From positions 1 to 50,338 of the forward strand of contig JAHFDP010000024.1 in assembly GCA_023248955.1 (NCBI GenBank): DNA of 50,338 nucleotides. Reading direction: 5' to 3'. Under the pieces are notes generated by a model. That model saw nothing but the letters and a program-made list of their open reading frames with translations, was not told the DNA's origin and ran no database searches. The DNA comes from Deltaproteobacteria bacterium (GTDB lineage Bacteria > Myxococcota > Myxococcia > Myxococcales > JAHFDP01). Below, piece by piece: positions 24,997 through 34,187 of this stretch (position 1 is its first letter; each line of letters starts with the position of its first letter). A program made the position numbers and the translations under genes.

Positions 24997-25986
24997 ATGC
25001 CGTCCGCCGCTCAGCCAGCGCACATCGAATACGAGCGCGCCGGGTTGCGGCTTGGCGGTACTCCGCTCTGGTTCGATGCGCGCAAGCCACGCGAGCTCTC
25101 CTTCGTCTCCAGTGCGCGCGCCGCGGTGGCGCCACATGCGCGACTCATCTGTACCGATGCCACGCAGCGGTTGCTTCGTCTTCAGGACGTCGGGTCGCTG
25201 AGTCTTACTCCGCCTTACCGGCGGCCCTTTTCGCTCGGTGCGCTTTCGCTGGAGCTCTTTCCGGCGGGGCATATTTTGGGAAGTGCGCAGATGCGCGTCG
25301 CGCACGAGGGCCGCACCGTCGTCTACACCGGCGCGCTCTCGCTGGAGCGGAACGGCCTCGGTGAACCAGCGGAAATCGCCGGATGCGACACGCTGGTGCT
25401 CGAGGCAACATACGGCCATCCGCGTTACGTGCTTCCCCCGCGCGCGGAGACGCTGGCCAAGTTGGACAAGTTCGTGGACGACGCGCTCTCCGACGGCGTG
25501 ACTCCGGTGCTGCTCGCGCTCTCGCTCGGCACCGCGCAGGAGCTCTTCGTCCACCTCGGCAAACGTGGCCACGTCCTGCGCGCGCACCGATCAGCCATCG
25601 ATATCGCGCGCGTCTACGAAAGCTGCGGTACCAAGATGCCTCGGCTGAAACTTTTTCGAGGTCCGGTTGCGCGCGGCGACGTGGTGATTTTTCCACCGCA
25701 CCTTTCGCGTTCGCGGGCCCTCGAGGCTTTGCCACGCCGGCGAACGTGCCTACTTTCAGGATGGGTGATGGACGCTGGTGTGCCTGCCGCGCATAGCGTC
25801 GATTGCGGATTGCCGCTGTCCGGGCATGCCGATTTTCCGCAGCTGGTGCGCGTGGCCAAAGAGAGCGGTGCGGCGCGTGTGTACACCGTTCATGGATACG
25901 CCGTGGAGTTGGCGCGCGCGCTAACCGCGCTGGGCTTGGATGCGCGACCGTTGCAGCCCGCCGGTCAACTCGATCTCTTCGCGTAA
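24997..25986 (+). CDS. Beta-CASP exonuclease-like protein (ligase-associated type) lacking metal-site residues
   Basis: 329 residues from ATG 24997 (GTG 24994 also possible). Overall it aligns with ligase-associated DNA exonucleases of the metallo-beta-lactamase/beta-CASP fold: LFPAGHILGSAQMRV, VLEATYGHPRYVLPPR, PVLLALSLGTAQELF, LSGWVMDAG, LSGHADFPQLVRVA, VYTVHGYAVEL. However, motif II, normally T-H-x-H-x-D-H, reads FVSSARAAVAPHAR. The motif IV Asp after Y(T/S)G is Ala (YTGALSLERNG), and the ISDHAD Asp is Gly. Most zinc ligands are therefore gone, so it is probably catalytically dead or repurposed. No ligase gene is adjacent. Confidence 0.78.
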   Translation: MPSAAQPAHIEYERAGLRLGGTPLWFDARKPRELSFVSSARAAVAPHARLICTDATQRLLRLQDVGSLSLTPPYRRPFSLGALSLELFPAGHILGSAQMRVAHEGRTVVYTGALSLERNGLGEPAEIAGCDTLVLEATYGHPRYVLPPRAETLAKLDKFVDDALSDGVTPVLLALSLGTAQELFVHLGKRGHVLRAHRSAIDIARVYESCGTKMPRLKLFRGPVARGDVVIFPPHLSRSRALEALPRRRTCLLSGWVMDAGVPAAHSVDCGLPLSGHADFPQLVRVAKESGAARVYTVHGYAVELARALTALGLDARPLQPAGQLDLFA

Positions 25987-26111
25987 ACCGCCTCGCCACA
26001 AACGTATTTTCGCAAGTCGCGGAACTTCGTTTCCACAATTCCGTTCGCGCACCCGCGTGAAGCGATCGGCACACCCCTCGCAAGACAAGCAAGCAAAAGG
26101 GGGAACGCCAG

Positions 26112-26537
26112 ATGAGGCTCATGAAAGGGCTAGCGCTCGCGAGTCAACTGCAATCTATTTTGCGACGAGAAGTGGTCACCGCGATCGACGTTCGCGATTC
26201 GCTGGAGGCCTGTTTTCGTTTTCGCGTGGAGCCGTTCATTCGCGGCGGGCTGCGCTACAGCGATCCCGAGGGGGGCGACGAAGCATTCGAACGCCGCTTT
26301 CAAAATCGCGTGCAGCTCTACTTCAAGAATCTCTCCACGCCCTACAAACGGCCCGCGCTGCGCGATTTACGAGAGGTGCGGGCCAAGATGGCGAGCTACG
26401 GCGGCACCGAGCAACAGCCATCGACGCTCTGGCGCATGCAGGAAACGCTGATCGAACGCCTCTTCGATCGCGCTGCACAAAATCCGCATGACGCGGGGTT
26501 GTACGCACGGCACAGCGGCTGGGCCATGGCCACCTAG
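26112..26537 (+). CDS. Conserved hypothetical protein (141 aa)
   Basis: 141 residues. The start ATG 26112 has AGGGGGAACG upstream. The protein is soluble and basic, with helical segments (LASQLQSILRREVVTAIDVR, LRDLREVRAKMASYGGTEQQ, LWRMQETLIERLFDRAAQNP) and no cysteines or signal peptide. It lies between the beta-CASP-like gene and the dap operon, with gaps of 125 and 60 bp. I do not recognise the family. Confidence 0.6.
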   Translation: MRLMKGLALASQLQSILRREVVTAIDVRDSLEACFRFRVEPFIRGGLRYSDPEGGDEAFERRFQNRVQLYFKNLSTPYKRPALRDLREVRAKMASYGGTEQQPSTLWRMQETLIERLFDRAAQNPHDAGLYARHSGWAMAT

Positions 26538-26597
26538 CGCTTGGTCGGGTAGAACAGGGCGGTCGGCGGGACGCTAACCGCCGCGCAAGGAGTCGTC

Positions 26598-27491
26598 ATG
26601 CAGGGTTCGATGACCGCCCTGGTCACGCCGTTCGTACCTGGCGCCGCGCAAATCGACGAAGCGGCGCTGCGTCAGCTGGTCGATTGGCAGATTCGCGAGG
26701 GCACCGACGGGCTCGTTCCGTGCGGGACCACCGGTGAATCGCCAACGCTCGACGAGGCGGAAGCGGCGCGCGCCATTCGCATTACCGTCGAGGAGGCGCG
26801 CGGCCGCGTGCCGGTCATCGCCGGTTGCGGAACAAATTCCACGCGGCACACAGTTGACAAAATTCGTAAGGCCCGGGAGCTGGGCGCCGACGCCGCGCTG
26901 GTGGTGGCACCGTATTACAACCGTCCTACATCCGAAGGTCTTTTCCTGCACTACCGCGCCGCCGCGCGCGAAGGCGGACTGCCGGTGGTGCTCTACAACA
27001 TCCCGGGACGGACGGCGGTCGACGTCTCAAACGAAACGATCGTGCGTCTATTTTCCGAGCTCGGCCCCGCGTTGGCAGGCGTGAAAGAGGCCACCGGATC
27101 CATTGCGCGCACGGTCGAGCTGCTCGAGCGCACGGAAGGACGACTTGACATTTTCGCCGGTGACGACGCCATGACGCTAGCCACGCTGGCGGTGGGCGGA
27201 CGCGGCGTGGTGAGCGTCGCCTCGAACGTCGTACCCGGCGAAATGGCGCGTCTGGTGGATGCCTTCTTCTCCAGCGATTGGGCCACCGCGCAAGCGCAAC
27301 AACGACGACTCGGTCCGCTCATGCGGGCGCTCTTCATGGAGACCAATCCCATTCCCGTCAAAGCCGCCATGGCGCTGCTCGGGCGCATGCATGGCGAGCT
27401 GCGCCTTCCGCTCGTCGCGGCCAGCACAGCGACCGTGGTTCAGCTTCGTACGGCACTTTCGGCGCTCGGCGCGCTCGGAGAAACGCGATGA
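26598..27491 (+). CDS. dapA: 4-hydroxy-tetrahydrodipicolinate synthase
   Basis: 297 residues with AAGGAG before the ATG. DapA motifs: [20 protein letters not shown] (Thr-Thr-Gly for pyruvate), the catalytic Tyr in [14 protein letters not shown], and the Schiff-base Lys in [11 protein letters not shown]. It condenses pyruvate and aspartate semialdehyde, the first step toward diaminopimelate and lysine. It is the first gene of dapA-dapB-dapD-dapE-folK, spaced 40 bp from dapB. Confidence 0.97.
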   Translation: MQGSMTALVTPFVPGAAQIDEAALRQLVDWQIREGTDGLVPCGTTGESPTLDEAEAARAIRITVEEARGRVPVIAGCGTNSTRHTVDKIRKARELGADAALVVAPYYNRPTSEGLFLHYRAAAREGGLPVVLYNIPGRTAVDVSNETIVRLFSELGPALAGVKEATGSIARTVELLERTEGRLDIFAGDDAMTLATLAVGGRGVVSVASNVVPGEMARLVDAFFSSDWATAQAQQRRLGPLMRALFMETNPIPVKAAMALLGRMHGELRLPLVAASTATVVQLRTALSALGALGETR

Positions 27492-27531
27492 CCCTGCGTG
27501 CCTTCGGTTGCTCGCGATTCGGAGATCAAGA

Positions 27532-28338
27532 ATGATCCGTGCAGTCGTCACCGGCGCTTCGGGCCGAATGGGAAGTTTGATCGTTCGCGCGATCGCGGAA
27601 GCGGGCGATGATTTCGAGTTGGTCGGCGCGACAGAAAGGATCGGAAGTACCGCGACGGGTTTGGACGCGGGACTCGCGGCGGGACTGCGACCGCTCCAAG
27701 TCACGGTGGTGACCGAGCTCGCCAAGGCGCTCGACAACGCGGATGTGGTGATCGATTTCACCACCGCCACCGCTTCGGTGGAACACGCGCGTCTCTGTGC
27801 GAAGCGGAAAATCGCGCTGGTCGTTGGCTCGACCGGATTTTCAGCCAGTGCCCGCGCGGACATTGCCGGGTGCGGTCAAAAAATCCCGGTGATGATGGCG
27901 CCTAACATGAGCGTGGGAGTGTCGCTGCTTTTTCGTTTGGTGGGCGAAGCCGCACGCGTGCTGGGCGACAATTACGACGCGGAAATTTCCGAACTGCACC
28001 ACCGCCACAAAAAAGATGCACCGAGCGGAACCGCGCTGCGCCTGGCCGAAGTGGTTGCGGATGCTTTGGGACGCGACCCTGCACGTGACGTCGTCTACGC
28101 GCGCCAAGGCGATATCGGTGAGCGCGGCGCGCGCGACATCGGCGTGCAATCGCTCCGCGGCGGCGACGCCATCGGCGAGCACACGGTCTATTTCCTCGGA
28201 CCGGGCGAGCAAGTCGAACTCACCCACCGCGCCACCAGCCGCGAAACATTCGCGCGCGGCGCGCTACGAGCGGCCAAGTGGATCGTCGGCCGTAAGCCCG
28301 GGCTCTACGACATGCAAGACGTGCTTGGTTTGCGATGA
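27532..28338 (+). CDS. dapB: 4-hydroxy-tetrahydrodipicolinate reductase
   Basis: 268 residues from ATG 27532 with GGAG upstream; the frame is open further 5' but the conserved protein begins here ([20 protein letters not shown], the NAD(P)-binding G..G.MG). Catalytic region: [20 protein letters not shown], with His-His and Lys, and the typical [20 protein letters not shown]. It reduces the DapA product with NAD(P)H. The stop overlaps the dapD start (ATGA). Confidence 0.97.
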   Translation: MIRAVVTGASGRMGSLIVRAIAEAGDDFELVGATERIGSTATGLDAGLAAGLRPLQVTVVTELAKALDNADVVIDFTTATASVEHARLCAKRKIALVVGSTGFSASARADIAGCGQKIPVMMAPNMSVGVSLLFRLVGEAARVLGDNYDAEISELHHRHKKDAPSGTALRLAEVVADALGRDPARDVVYARQGDIGERGARDIGVQSLRGGDAIGEHTVYFLGPGEQVELTHRATSRETFARGALRAAKWIVGRKPGLYDMQDVLGLR

Positions 28339-29150
28339 GCGATCTCGAAAATCTCGTTCACGCCGCTTGGACCGATCGCACGCTGCTGAAATCCGCGCCG
28401 CATGCCGAGGCGGTTCGCGCTGCCGTGGATGCGCTTGATCGCGGCGAATTGCGCGCGGCGGAAAAGATCGGCAACGCGTGGTGCACAAACGGCTGGGTGA
28501 AGGAAGCGATTCTGCTCTACTTCCAACTGGCCGGCATGGAGACCCACTCGATCGGGCCGTTCGAATTTCACGACAAGATTCCGCTCAAGCGCAATCTTGC
28601 CGCAGCCGGCGTGCGCCTGGTTCCGCCAGGGACGATTCGCTACTCGGCATTCGTCGAGCGTGGCGCGGTGGTGATGCCAGCCTACGTCAACGTCGGCGCG
28701 CACGTCGGCGCCGGAACGATGGTCGACACCTGGGCCACGGTCGGATCGTGCGCGCAGGTCGGAAAGAATGTGCATCTCTCGGGCGGCGTGGGCCTCGGCG
28801 GCGTGCTGGAGCCGCCCTCGGCGCAGCCAGTGATTATCGAAGACGGCGCGTTCATCGGATCGCGTTGCATCGTGGTCGAAAGCTGCATCGTCGAGGAGCA
28901 GGCTGTCCTCGGTGCGGGTGTCGTGCTCACCGCATCGACGCCGATCATCGACGTCACCAGCGCGGAAGAGCGCGTGCTCAAAGGCCGCGTTCCCGCGCGC
29001 AGCGTGGTGATTCCCGGCATGCGCACGAAGAAATTTCCGGCGGGTGAGTACCAGACGCCGTGCGCGTTGATCATCGGCCAGCGCAACGCGAGCACCGATC
29101 TCAAGACGTCGCTCAACGAAGCGCTGCGCGATTATGGGATCGCTGGGTGA
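28335..29150 (+). CDS. dapD: Tetrahydrodipicolinate N-succinyltransferase
   Basis: 271 residues, family length. An N-terminal helical domain is followed by a left-handed beta-helix of hexapeptide repeats ([60 protein letters not shown]). This is the succinylase-branch enzyme, so this organism makes meso-diaminopimelate by the succinyl route rather than the dehydrogenase or aminotransferase routes. It is translationally coupled to dapB upstream and dapE downstream. Confidence 0.97.
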   Translation: MSDLENLVHAAWTDRTLLKSAPHAEAVRAAVDALDRGELRAAEKIGNAWCTNGWVKEAILLYFQLAGMETHSIGPFEFHDKIPLKRNLAAAGVRLVPPGTIRYSAFVERGAVVMPAYVNVGAHVGAGTMVDTWATVGSCAQVGKNVHLSGGVGLGGVLEPPSAQPVIIEDGAFIGSRCIVVESCIVEEQAVLGAGVVLTASTPIIDVTSAEERVLKGRVPARSVVIPGMRTKKFPAGEYQTPCALIIGQRNASTDLKTSLNEALRDYGIAG

Positions 29151-30202
29151 CCACTTCGGAATTGGAAACGCGTCTCGCCGCCCGAACGCTCGAACTCTGC
29201 GCCATCGATAGCGTCATCGGAAACGAAAGCGCCATCGCTGACCACGTCGAGCAGTGGGCGCACAGCATTTTTGGTGCGGACGTTTTTCGTCTCAGCAATT
29301 CGTTGGTATGCGGAAAAGCGAGTCCGTCTTCGCTCGCGCTCTTCGGCCATCTCGACACCGTGCCGCCTGCCGCGAACACGCAGCCCCCCAAGCGAATCGG
29401 CGATCGGCTGCACGGACTCGGCACTTCCGACATGAAATCGGGACTCGCCGTGATGATGGCACTCGCAGAATCGCGCAATGGCGAAGGACTGCTGCTCGCG
29501 TTTTACGATCGCGAAGAAGGTCCATTCGAGCAGAGTGGCCTTGGGCCGCTGCTCGACGCGCGATCTGATCTGCTTCGCGCGCCGCTCGGAATTTGTCTCG
29601 AACCAAGCGATGGCGCCGTGCAAGTCGGCGCGTGCGGATCACTGCATGCGACGCTGCGGTTTTCCGGGAAACGCGCGCACTCGGCGCGGCCGTGGCAAGG
29701 CGCGAACGCGATTCACGGGGCGGGACCGCTACTCGCCGAACTTGCGGCCCTTCCGCGACGCGAAGTGAAATTCGATGGCTTGATATTTTTCGAAGTCTTC
29801 ACCGTGACGCTCGCCACGGCACCTGGCGCGGCGCGCAACGTCGTTCCCGATCGATTCGAGCTCAATCTCAACTACCGATTCGCTCCCGGAACTTCGGTCG
29901 ACGCCGCGAAGGCCAACGTCCTCGCGCTCGTCGCTGGCCGCGCGGAAGTTCACTTCACCGACACCGCACCGAGCGGAAAAGCGTGTCTCGGAAATCCGAT
30001 CGTGCGCCAACTCATCGCCGCGAGCGGTCGCGCTCCCGAGCCCAAGCAAGCATGGACCGACGTGGCACGCCTCACCGCGCGCGGCCTCGACGCCGTGAAT
30101 TTTGGACCGGGCGAAACGGCGCAAGCGCACCAGGCGGGCGAATCGTGCGCGGTGAGCGGACTCGTGCACTGTTACGTCGCGCTGACGACATTATTTACGT
30201 GA
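29147..30202 (+). CDS. dapE: Succinyl-diaminopimelate desuccinylase (M20 family)
   Basis: 351 residues from GTG 29147, overlapping the dapD stop (GTGA). M20 metallopeptidase motifs: LFGHLDTVPPAANT (first zinc His and Asp), GLGTSDMKSGLAVMMALAES (bridging Asp), and the catalytic Glu-Glu in YDREEGPFEQS. The C-terminal zinc His lies near PGETAQAHQAGES. M20 enzymes vary in specificity, but the position directly after dapD supports desuccinylation of N-succinyl-LL-diaminopimelate. The stop overlaps the folK start. Confidence 0.92.
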   Translation: MTTSELETRLAARTLELCAIDSVIGNESAIADHVEQWAHSIFGADVFRLSNSLVCGKASPSSLALFGHLDTVPPAANTQPPKRIGDRLHGLGTSDMKSGLAVMMALAESRNGEGLLLAFYDREEGPFEQSGLGPLLDARSDLLRAPLGICLEPSDGAVQVGACGSLHATLRFSGKRAHSARPWQGANAIHGAGPLLAELAALPRREVKFDGLIFFEVFTVTLATAPGAARNVVPDRFELNLNYRFAPGTSVDAAKANVLALVAGRAEVHFTDTAPSGKACLGNPIVRQLIAASGRAPEPKQAWTDVARLTARGLDAVNFGPGETAQAHQAGESCAVSGLVHCYVALTTLFT

Positions 30203-30726
30203 CCGCCAACGTCTACGTCGGGCTTGGCTCCAACCTGGGATCGCGCGAAGCGGCGCTGGGCCTGGCTTTACACAGCATGCGCACGAGCGCTGCGCTGCAT
30301 CCGCAAGCGCTGCGCTGTTCATCGATTTATGAAACGGAGCCGGTCCCCAAGGATCCGCCGCAACCGCGATTTCTCAATGCCGTCGCGGCTTTCCGCACCG
30401 AGGCCACGCCGCGCCAGGTGATGGACGAGCTGTTGCACATCGAGCTCACCATGGGCCGGCTGCGCGCGGAGCGGTGGGGAGCGCGCCTGATCGATCTTGA
30501 TCTCTTGATGGTCGACCACGTCATCCTGCACGAGCGCGGACTCCATGTGCCGCATCCGCATCTACACGAACGCGCGTTTGTTTTGATTCCACTCGCCGAG
30601 TTGGAGCCGGCGCTGGTGCATCCCAAGATGGGCGTCACCGTCGGCGCGCTGCTGCTGGCCCGTTCGGCCGAGGAACGCGCGGAGGTGCAGCTGGTCGGCG
30701 CGCTTCCATCGACCGCGACTCCTTGA
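30199..30726 (+). CDS. folK: 6-hydroxymethyl-7,8-dihydropterin pyrophosphokinase
   Basis: 175 residues from GTG 30199 (overlap GTGA with dapE). HPPK motifs: [40 protein letters not shown], the signature [20 protein letters not shown], and [20 protein letters not shown]. It catalyses pyrophosphate transfer from ATP to hydroxymethyl-dihydropterin in folate synthesis. It is the last gene of the dap operon; the terminal ALPSTATP tail is unremarkable. Confidence 0.95.
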   Translation: MTANVYVGLGSNLGSREAALGLALHSMRTSAALHPQALRCSSIYETEPVPKDPPQPRFLNAVAAFRTEATPRQVMDELLHIELTMGRLRAERWGARLIDLDLLMVDHVILHERGLHVPHPHLHERAFVLIPLAELEPALVHPKMGVTVGALLLARSAEERAEVQLVGALPSTATP

Positions 30727-30768
30727 TTCGATCGAAATCGATTCCAGAAGCGGTTTCCTTTCAGCTAT

Positions 30769-30795
30769 CTTGAGGTCACAATTTGTGACCTCAAG
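30769..30795. promoter_or_regulatory. 27-bp perfect palindrome upstream of ORF6N gene (probable operator)
   Basis: Arms CTTGAGGTCACAA and TTGTGACCTCAAG flank a single T at 30782: 13 matched pairs with no mismatch. It ends 34 bp before the GTG start of the ORF6N gene. A closely similar palindrome (23 of 27 bases identical) lies inside that gene at 31030-31056. As an operator or protein-binding site it is well placed; as an RNA it would form a strong hairpin. Confidence 0.7.
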
Positions 30796-30829
30796 TGTGG
30801 GGTCGGGCGAGTGGGGAGGGGGAATCCAG

Positions 30830-31351
30830 GTGGGTGAGCAAAGCATTTTTCCAGTGGAGCGCGTCGAGCGCCTAATCCTTGTTGTGCGAGGACACAAGGT
30901 GATTCTGGACGTCGATCTCGCCGAGCTCTACGGCGTGGAAAACAAGGTCCTGATTCGGGCAGTCAAGCGAAACCTCGAACGGTTTCCCAAAGATTTCATG
31001 CTTCAGTTGTCGGCGTCGGAGTTCGGAATCTTGAGGTACCAATTTGGCACCTCAAGTCGTCACGGCGGCCGGCGCTATCGTCCCTACGCATTTACCGAGC
31101 AGGGTGTGGCGATGCTCTCCGGCGTTCTCCGGAGCCCGCGAGCGGTCCAAGTAAACATCGAGATCATGCGCGCCTTCGTCCGACTTCGAAGACTTCTTGC
31201 GACGCATGCTGACTTGGCGCGAAAGTTCAACGCGCTCGAGCAGAAGTACGACTCTCAATTCAAAGTTGTCTTCGACGCCATTCGGCAGTTGATGACACCG
31301 CGGCCGAAGACGCGGGCTGGCATCGGTTTCAAACCGCGCCGCGGAACGTAG
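30830..31351 (+). CDS. ORF6N-domain protein (phage-type DNA-binding/antirepressor domain)
   Basis: 173 residues from GTG 30830, with GGAGGGGG 8-9 bp upstream. The ORF6N domain is clear: [78 protein letters not shown]. The C-terminal part is a short coiled coil ([20 protein letters not shown]) that probably dimerises. ORF6N/KilA-N-type domains bind DNA in large DNA viruses and phages and are also common as solitary bacterial genes. The frame is open upstream to TTG 30770, where it would translate the operator palindrome; I do not favour that start. Function unknown. Confidence 0.85.
   Translation: MGEQSIFPVERVERLILVVRGHKVILDVDLAELYGVENKVLIRAVKRNLERFPKDFMLQLSASEFGILRYQFGTSSRHGGRRYRPYAFTEQGVAMLSGVLRSPRAVQVNIEIMRAFVRLRRLLATHADLARKFNALEQKYDSQFKVVFDAIRQLMTPRPKTRAGIGFKPRRGT
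31030..31056. promoter_or_regulatory. Second copy of the palindrome, inside the ORF6N coding sequence
   Basis: Arms CTTGAGGTACCAA and TTGGCACCTCAAG flank a T at 31043, with 12 of 13 pairs matching. It differs from 30769-30795 at four of 27 positions. It codes for [10 protein letters not shown]. The same reading phase across the upstream copy would give [10 protein letters not shown], so both copies relate as coding sequence as well as palindromes. Confidence 0.6.
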
Positions 31352-31366
31352 AAATTCGCCGCGTCG

Positions 31367-31888
31367 TCAAACGCTGCGCAGGTCGTCAATTCGTGGCCGC
31401 GACGCAAGCCCCGGCTGTGAAGATAGGCGTGGCGGGGTCGCTGCGTCGGACAGGCCCATGGCATCCACCAATTTGGTTAAGCCGGAAGCGAGCGCGCGGC
31501 GGTCCGCTTTGGCGAGTTGACCGAGACCGTTGATCAAGCGCTCTTGTGCGGCATCGGCCGCGCCGCGAATGAGCGTGCGGCCCTTTGGCGTCAGCGCCAA
31601 CTCGACCTTGCGACCGTCTTCAGGGGAGGTCGTGCGACGAACCAGGCCGCGCGTTGCAAGCGTCTGCGCGACCACCGAAACGGAGCTCTGGTGCGTGAGC
31701 GTAAGGGCGGCGAGATCGTTGATCGACAGTGTGTGTTCAGAGGCCAGCGCACGCAGGACGAAGAGTTGGGCACCGCTGACGCCCAGTTCGACGTCAGCGG
31801 CGCGGGAGGATTCGCGGAGCACGCGGACCAGGCGGCGAATGGCATCCAGAATGGCGCGACTGTCGTTCGTGAAATTCTTTAATTGCAT
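31367..31888 (-). CDS. MarR-family transcriptional regulator
   Basis: 173 residues from ATG 31888; the frame is open much further upstream but the MarR fold starts here (MQLKNFTNDSRAILDAIRRL). Winged helix: GAQLFVLRALASEHTLSIND, LAALTLTHQSSVSVVAQTLA (recognition helix), and the wing LVRRTTSPEDGRKVELALTP (D-x-R signature). MarR proteins are dimeric repressors usually controlling themselves and a neighbour. It is divergent from the TPR lipoprotein gene, 60 bp away, with a palindrome at its own start (31887-31898). The C-terminus has an extra tail (about 145-173). Confidence 0.9.
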   Translation of the reverse strand: MQLKNFTNDSRAILDAIRRLVRVLRESSRAADVELGVSGAQLFVLRALASEHTLSINDLAALTLTHQSSVSVVAQTLATRGLVRRTTSPEDGRKVELALTPKGRTLIRGAADAAQERLINGLGQLAKADRRALASGLTKLVDAMGLSDAATPPRLSSQPGLASRPRIDDLRSV

Positions 31889-31898
31889 GGGATCCCAT
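31887..31898. promoter_or_regulatory. Palindrome ATGGGATCCCAT at the marR start (possible operator)
   Basis: A perfect 12-bp palindrome that overlaps the ATG of the MarR gene by two bases, within the 60-bp space before the divergent TPR gene. MarR proteins bind short palindromes in such positions. A site over the start codon would block the regulator's own expression. Confidence 0.35.
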
Positions 31899-31948
31899 AT
31901 ATCTTGGGCGGGGTTTCTTGCCAAGGATGGGCGTGGGATAAGGCGCGG

Positions 31949-33172
31949 ATGAAAAGCGTGATTATTTCCATAGCGGTGCTGGCGGCGTGTCAGAAGCCGA
32001 CCGCGACCACGACTGCGTCCGCGTCCGCGTCTGCGCCCGCAAGTACGATTGCGCATACGAACGTTGACCCGCACGCGGCGACCAAGTTGCCGCCGGGGCA
32101 TCCCTCGCTTGATGCCAGCGATCCAAAGGAGCTGCTCAAGCAGCTCGACGCGATGCAGGACAAGCTCAAGGATCGGCCCAAGACCGTCGATATTCTCGTG
32201 GCGATCGGACACCTTTATTACGAGAACGGCCGCTACCTTGATGCCATCGACACGTATCGGCAGGCGGAGGAGCTGTCGGCGGCAGGCGAGAAACGACTCG
32301 CTGAGTTGCGAGCGCACGTTCGAAGCGCCGCGACACTTCCGGACGATTGTCGCCGTACGACGGAACGTGGTTACGACGCGTTACTGGCCGCCGCGGAAAC
32401 GCGCGTGAAGGATCGTCCGGCGGAAGCGCTGGCTTGCGCAGCGGAAGCCTTGCGACCGGTGCATTTGGCGCGAGCGCGGCGCGGCGATGCGTTTTACCTC
32501 ATCGGGAATTTCGATCAGGCGCGCGCCGAGCACGAAGCGGTGTTGACCGTCGATGCGGCGAATCCGGAATCGCTTTTTTTCCTCGGTGCGATGGATCTCG
32601 AAAAAGCCCATGGCGACAAAGCGCTCATCGCCAGCGGAAAGCGCTACTGGCAGCGGCTTTTGGACGTGGCGCCCGATTCGCCGCGTGCGGCGCTGGTCCG
32701 CGAGAATTTGCCGAAAGCGGAGACGCTCTTCGCCGCGCACGCGCCGAAGGGACCGGCGCCGGAAGAGGTGCAGGCGATTGCCGAAGCCGCGCAGAACACG
32801 CCGGTCGAAGCGGGTGATCTCGCCGCGTTCAGCAAAATTCTCGACGACGGCGAAAAGTTGCTCGATGCCGGAAAGTTCGACGAAGCGCGCAGCCAATTCA
32901 TTCGCGTGTTGCCATTCACACGCATGCGCGCCGATCTGAAATCGATCGCGGCGCGCGCAGCCGCGGACATGGGTGGCGCGGTACGAACGACGAATCCGCA
33001 GATGGCCGAGCGCACGCTGCTCACCGCGCTCACAGACGACCCGGAAAGCGCGCGCGCCAATTACGAGCTCGGACGATTGCGACGCGATCAGGGCAACCCG
33101 GGGGAGGCAGCGGCGCTCTTCAAAAAGGCCGCAGCAAAAGATCCGGCCTTCGCACACAAGAGTGAAAAGTGA
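31949..33172 (+). CDS. TPR-repeat lipoprotein
   Basis: 407 residues from ATG 31949. The signal peptide MKSVIISIAVLAACQKP has lipobox LAAC, followed by an Ala/Ser/Thr linker. Tetratricopeptide-type helix pairs run through the protein (VDILVAIGHLYYENGRYLDA, GDAFYLIGNFDQARAEHEAV, KLLDAGKFDEARSQFIRVLP, ANYELGRLRRDQGNPGEAAA). TPR lipoproteins scaffold envelope complexes. It overlaps the pseudouridine synthase gene by 4 bp (GTGA). The divergent MarR may control it. Specific partners are unknown. Confidence 0.82.
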   Translation: MKSVIISIAVLAACQKPTATTTASASASAPASTIAHTNVDPHAATKLPPGHPSLDASDPKELLKQLDAMQDKLKDRPKTVDILVAIGHLYYENGRYLDAIDTYRQAEELSAAGEKRLAELRAHVRSAATLPDDCRRTTERGYDALLAAAETRVKDRPAEALACAAEALRPVHLARARRGDAFYLIGNFDQARAEHEAVLTVDAANPESLFFLGAMDLEKAHGDKALIASGKRYWQRLLDVAPDSPRAALVRENLPKAETLFAAHAPKGPAPEEVQAIAEAAQNTPVEAGDLAAFSKILDDGEKLLDAGKFDEARSQFIRVLPFTRMRADLKSIAARAAADMGGAVRTTNPQMAERTLLTALTDDPESARANYELGRLRRDQGNPGEAAALFKKAAAKDPAFAHKSEK

Positions 33173-34134
33173 TCGAGTTTGTCGTCAAAGAAGACGGCGC
33201 CGGGCAACGACTCGACAAACTGGTCCGCAAACTTCTCGAGCGCGTGCCGCTCAGTCACATCTACAAAATGGTGCGAACCAAAAAAGTTCGCGTCAACGGC
33301 GCGCGCACGACCATCGAGTACAAACTCCAGCCCGGCGACAAGGTCACCATCTTCGGCGAGGAGCGAACGCTGCTCGGACCGCCGCTGAAACGAACACCTG
33401 CTGCGCTGGTTTCTGCGCATTACAATTTCGTCGTCCTTCATGAAGACGCGCACATTCTCGTCTGCGACAAACCGGCTGGACTCGCCGTGCACACGGGCAC
33501 CGGCATCTTCGGCGCCACGCTGGTCGATCAAGCGCGCGGCTACATCGGCGGCGAATATGCGCCCGGCGAATTCAAACCCAGCCCGGCGCACCGGCTCGAT
33601 CGCGAAACGAGCGGCGTGGTGATCGTCGCCAAAACGCGCGCGGCCATGGTGGCGCTGGCCAAGCAGTTCGAGGAGAACCATCCGGACAAGCGCTACCTCG
33701 CGCTCGTGAAGGGCCATCTGCATCAGCGCGAGGGGACGATCGATCTACCGCTCTCCGAGCATCAGCAGACCGCGGTGTCGAAACAGCAGCGCGGCGTGAA
33801 CATGCAACAGGCCCGGACACGCTGGCGATCGCTGGCACGTGCGCAGGATATTTCGCTGGTGGAGTGCACGCTCGAAACGGGACGCACGCATCAGATTCGA
33901 CGGCATCTGGCGTCCATCGGGCATCCCATCGTTGGCGACAGCAAGTATGGTGACTTTCCGTTTAACCGCCGCGCCAAAACGAATTGGGGCGTGCGGCGAC
34001 AGCTGCTTCACGCAGCGTCGCTCACGATTCGGCATCCCGCGGATGGACGAGTTGCAAAATTTGCCGCACCACTGCCCGCCGATTTTCGTTCGGTTGCGGA
34101 GCGCGCAGGATTGCCGCTTCCGCCGCCTTCGTAG
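33169..34134 (+). CDS. RluA-family 23S rRNA pseudouridine synthase
   Basis: 321 residues from GTG 33169. An N-terminal S4 RNA-binding domain (about 8-65: GQRLDKLVRKLLERVPLSHI, KKVRVNGARTTIEYKLQPGD) is followed by the catalytic domain with the RluA signature HRLDRETSGVVIVAKT (catalytic Asp) and the later GRTHQIRRHLASIGHPIVGD. It resembles RluC/RluD, which modify 23S rRNA helices; which site is modified cannot be told from sequence alone. It is translationally coupled to the TPR lipoprotein. Confidence 0.92.
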   Translation: MIEFVVKEDGAGQRLDKLVRKLLERVPLSHIYKMVRTKKVRVNGARTTIEYKLQPGDKVTIFGEERTLLGPPLKRTPAALVSAHYNFVVLHEDAHILVCDKPAGLAVHTGTGIFGATLVDQARGYIGGEYAPGEFKPSPAHRLDRETSGVVIVAKTRAAMVALAKQFEENHPDKRYLALVKGHLHQREGTIDLPLSEHQQTAVSKQQRGVNMQQARTRWRSLARAQDISLVECTLETGRTHQIRRHLASIGHPIVGDSKYGDFPFNRRAKTNWGVRRQLLHAASLTIRHPADGRVAKFAAPLPADFRSVAERAGLPLPPPS

Positions 34135-34187
34135 AAGCAAACGCGCGCCCGAAGCGTTAACATGCTGCGCCCCACGCGGGGCCTGTG

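Noticed and set aside
26112-26537. Link of the 141-residue protein to lysine synthesis
   Set aside because: It is separated from dapA by 60 bp with its own ribosome-binding site for each gene, and it shows no enzyme motif; position alone is not enough.
31367-32317. Long upstream extension of the MarR frame (316 codons)
   Set aside because: The MarR fold begins at ATG 31888; the extra N-terminal 143 codons lie antisense to the TPR lipoprotein and have no conserved features.
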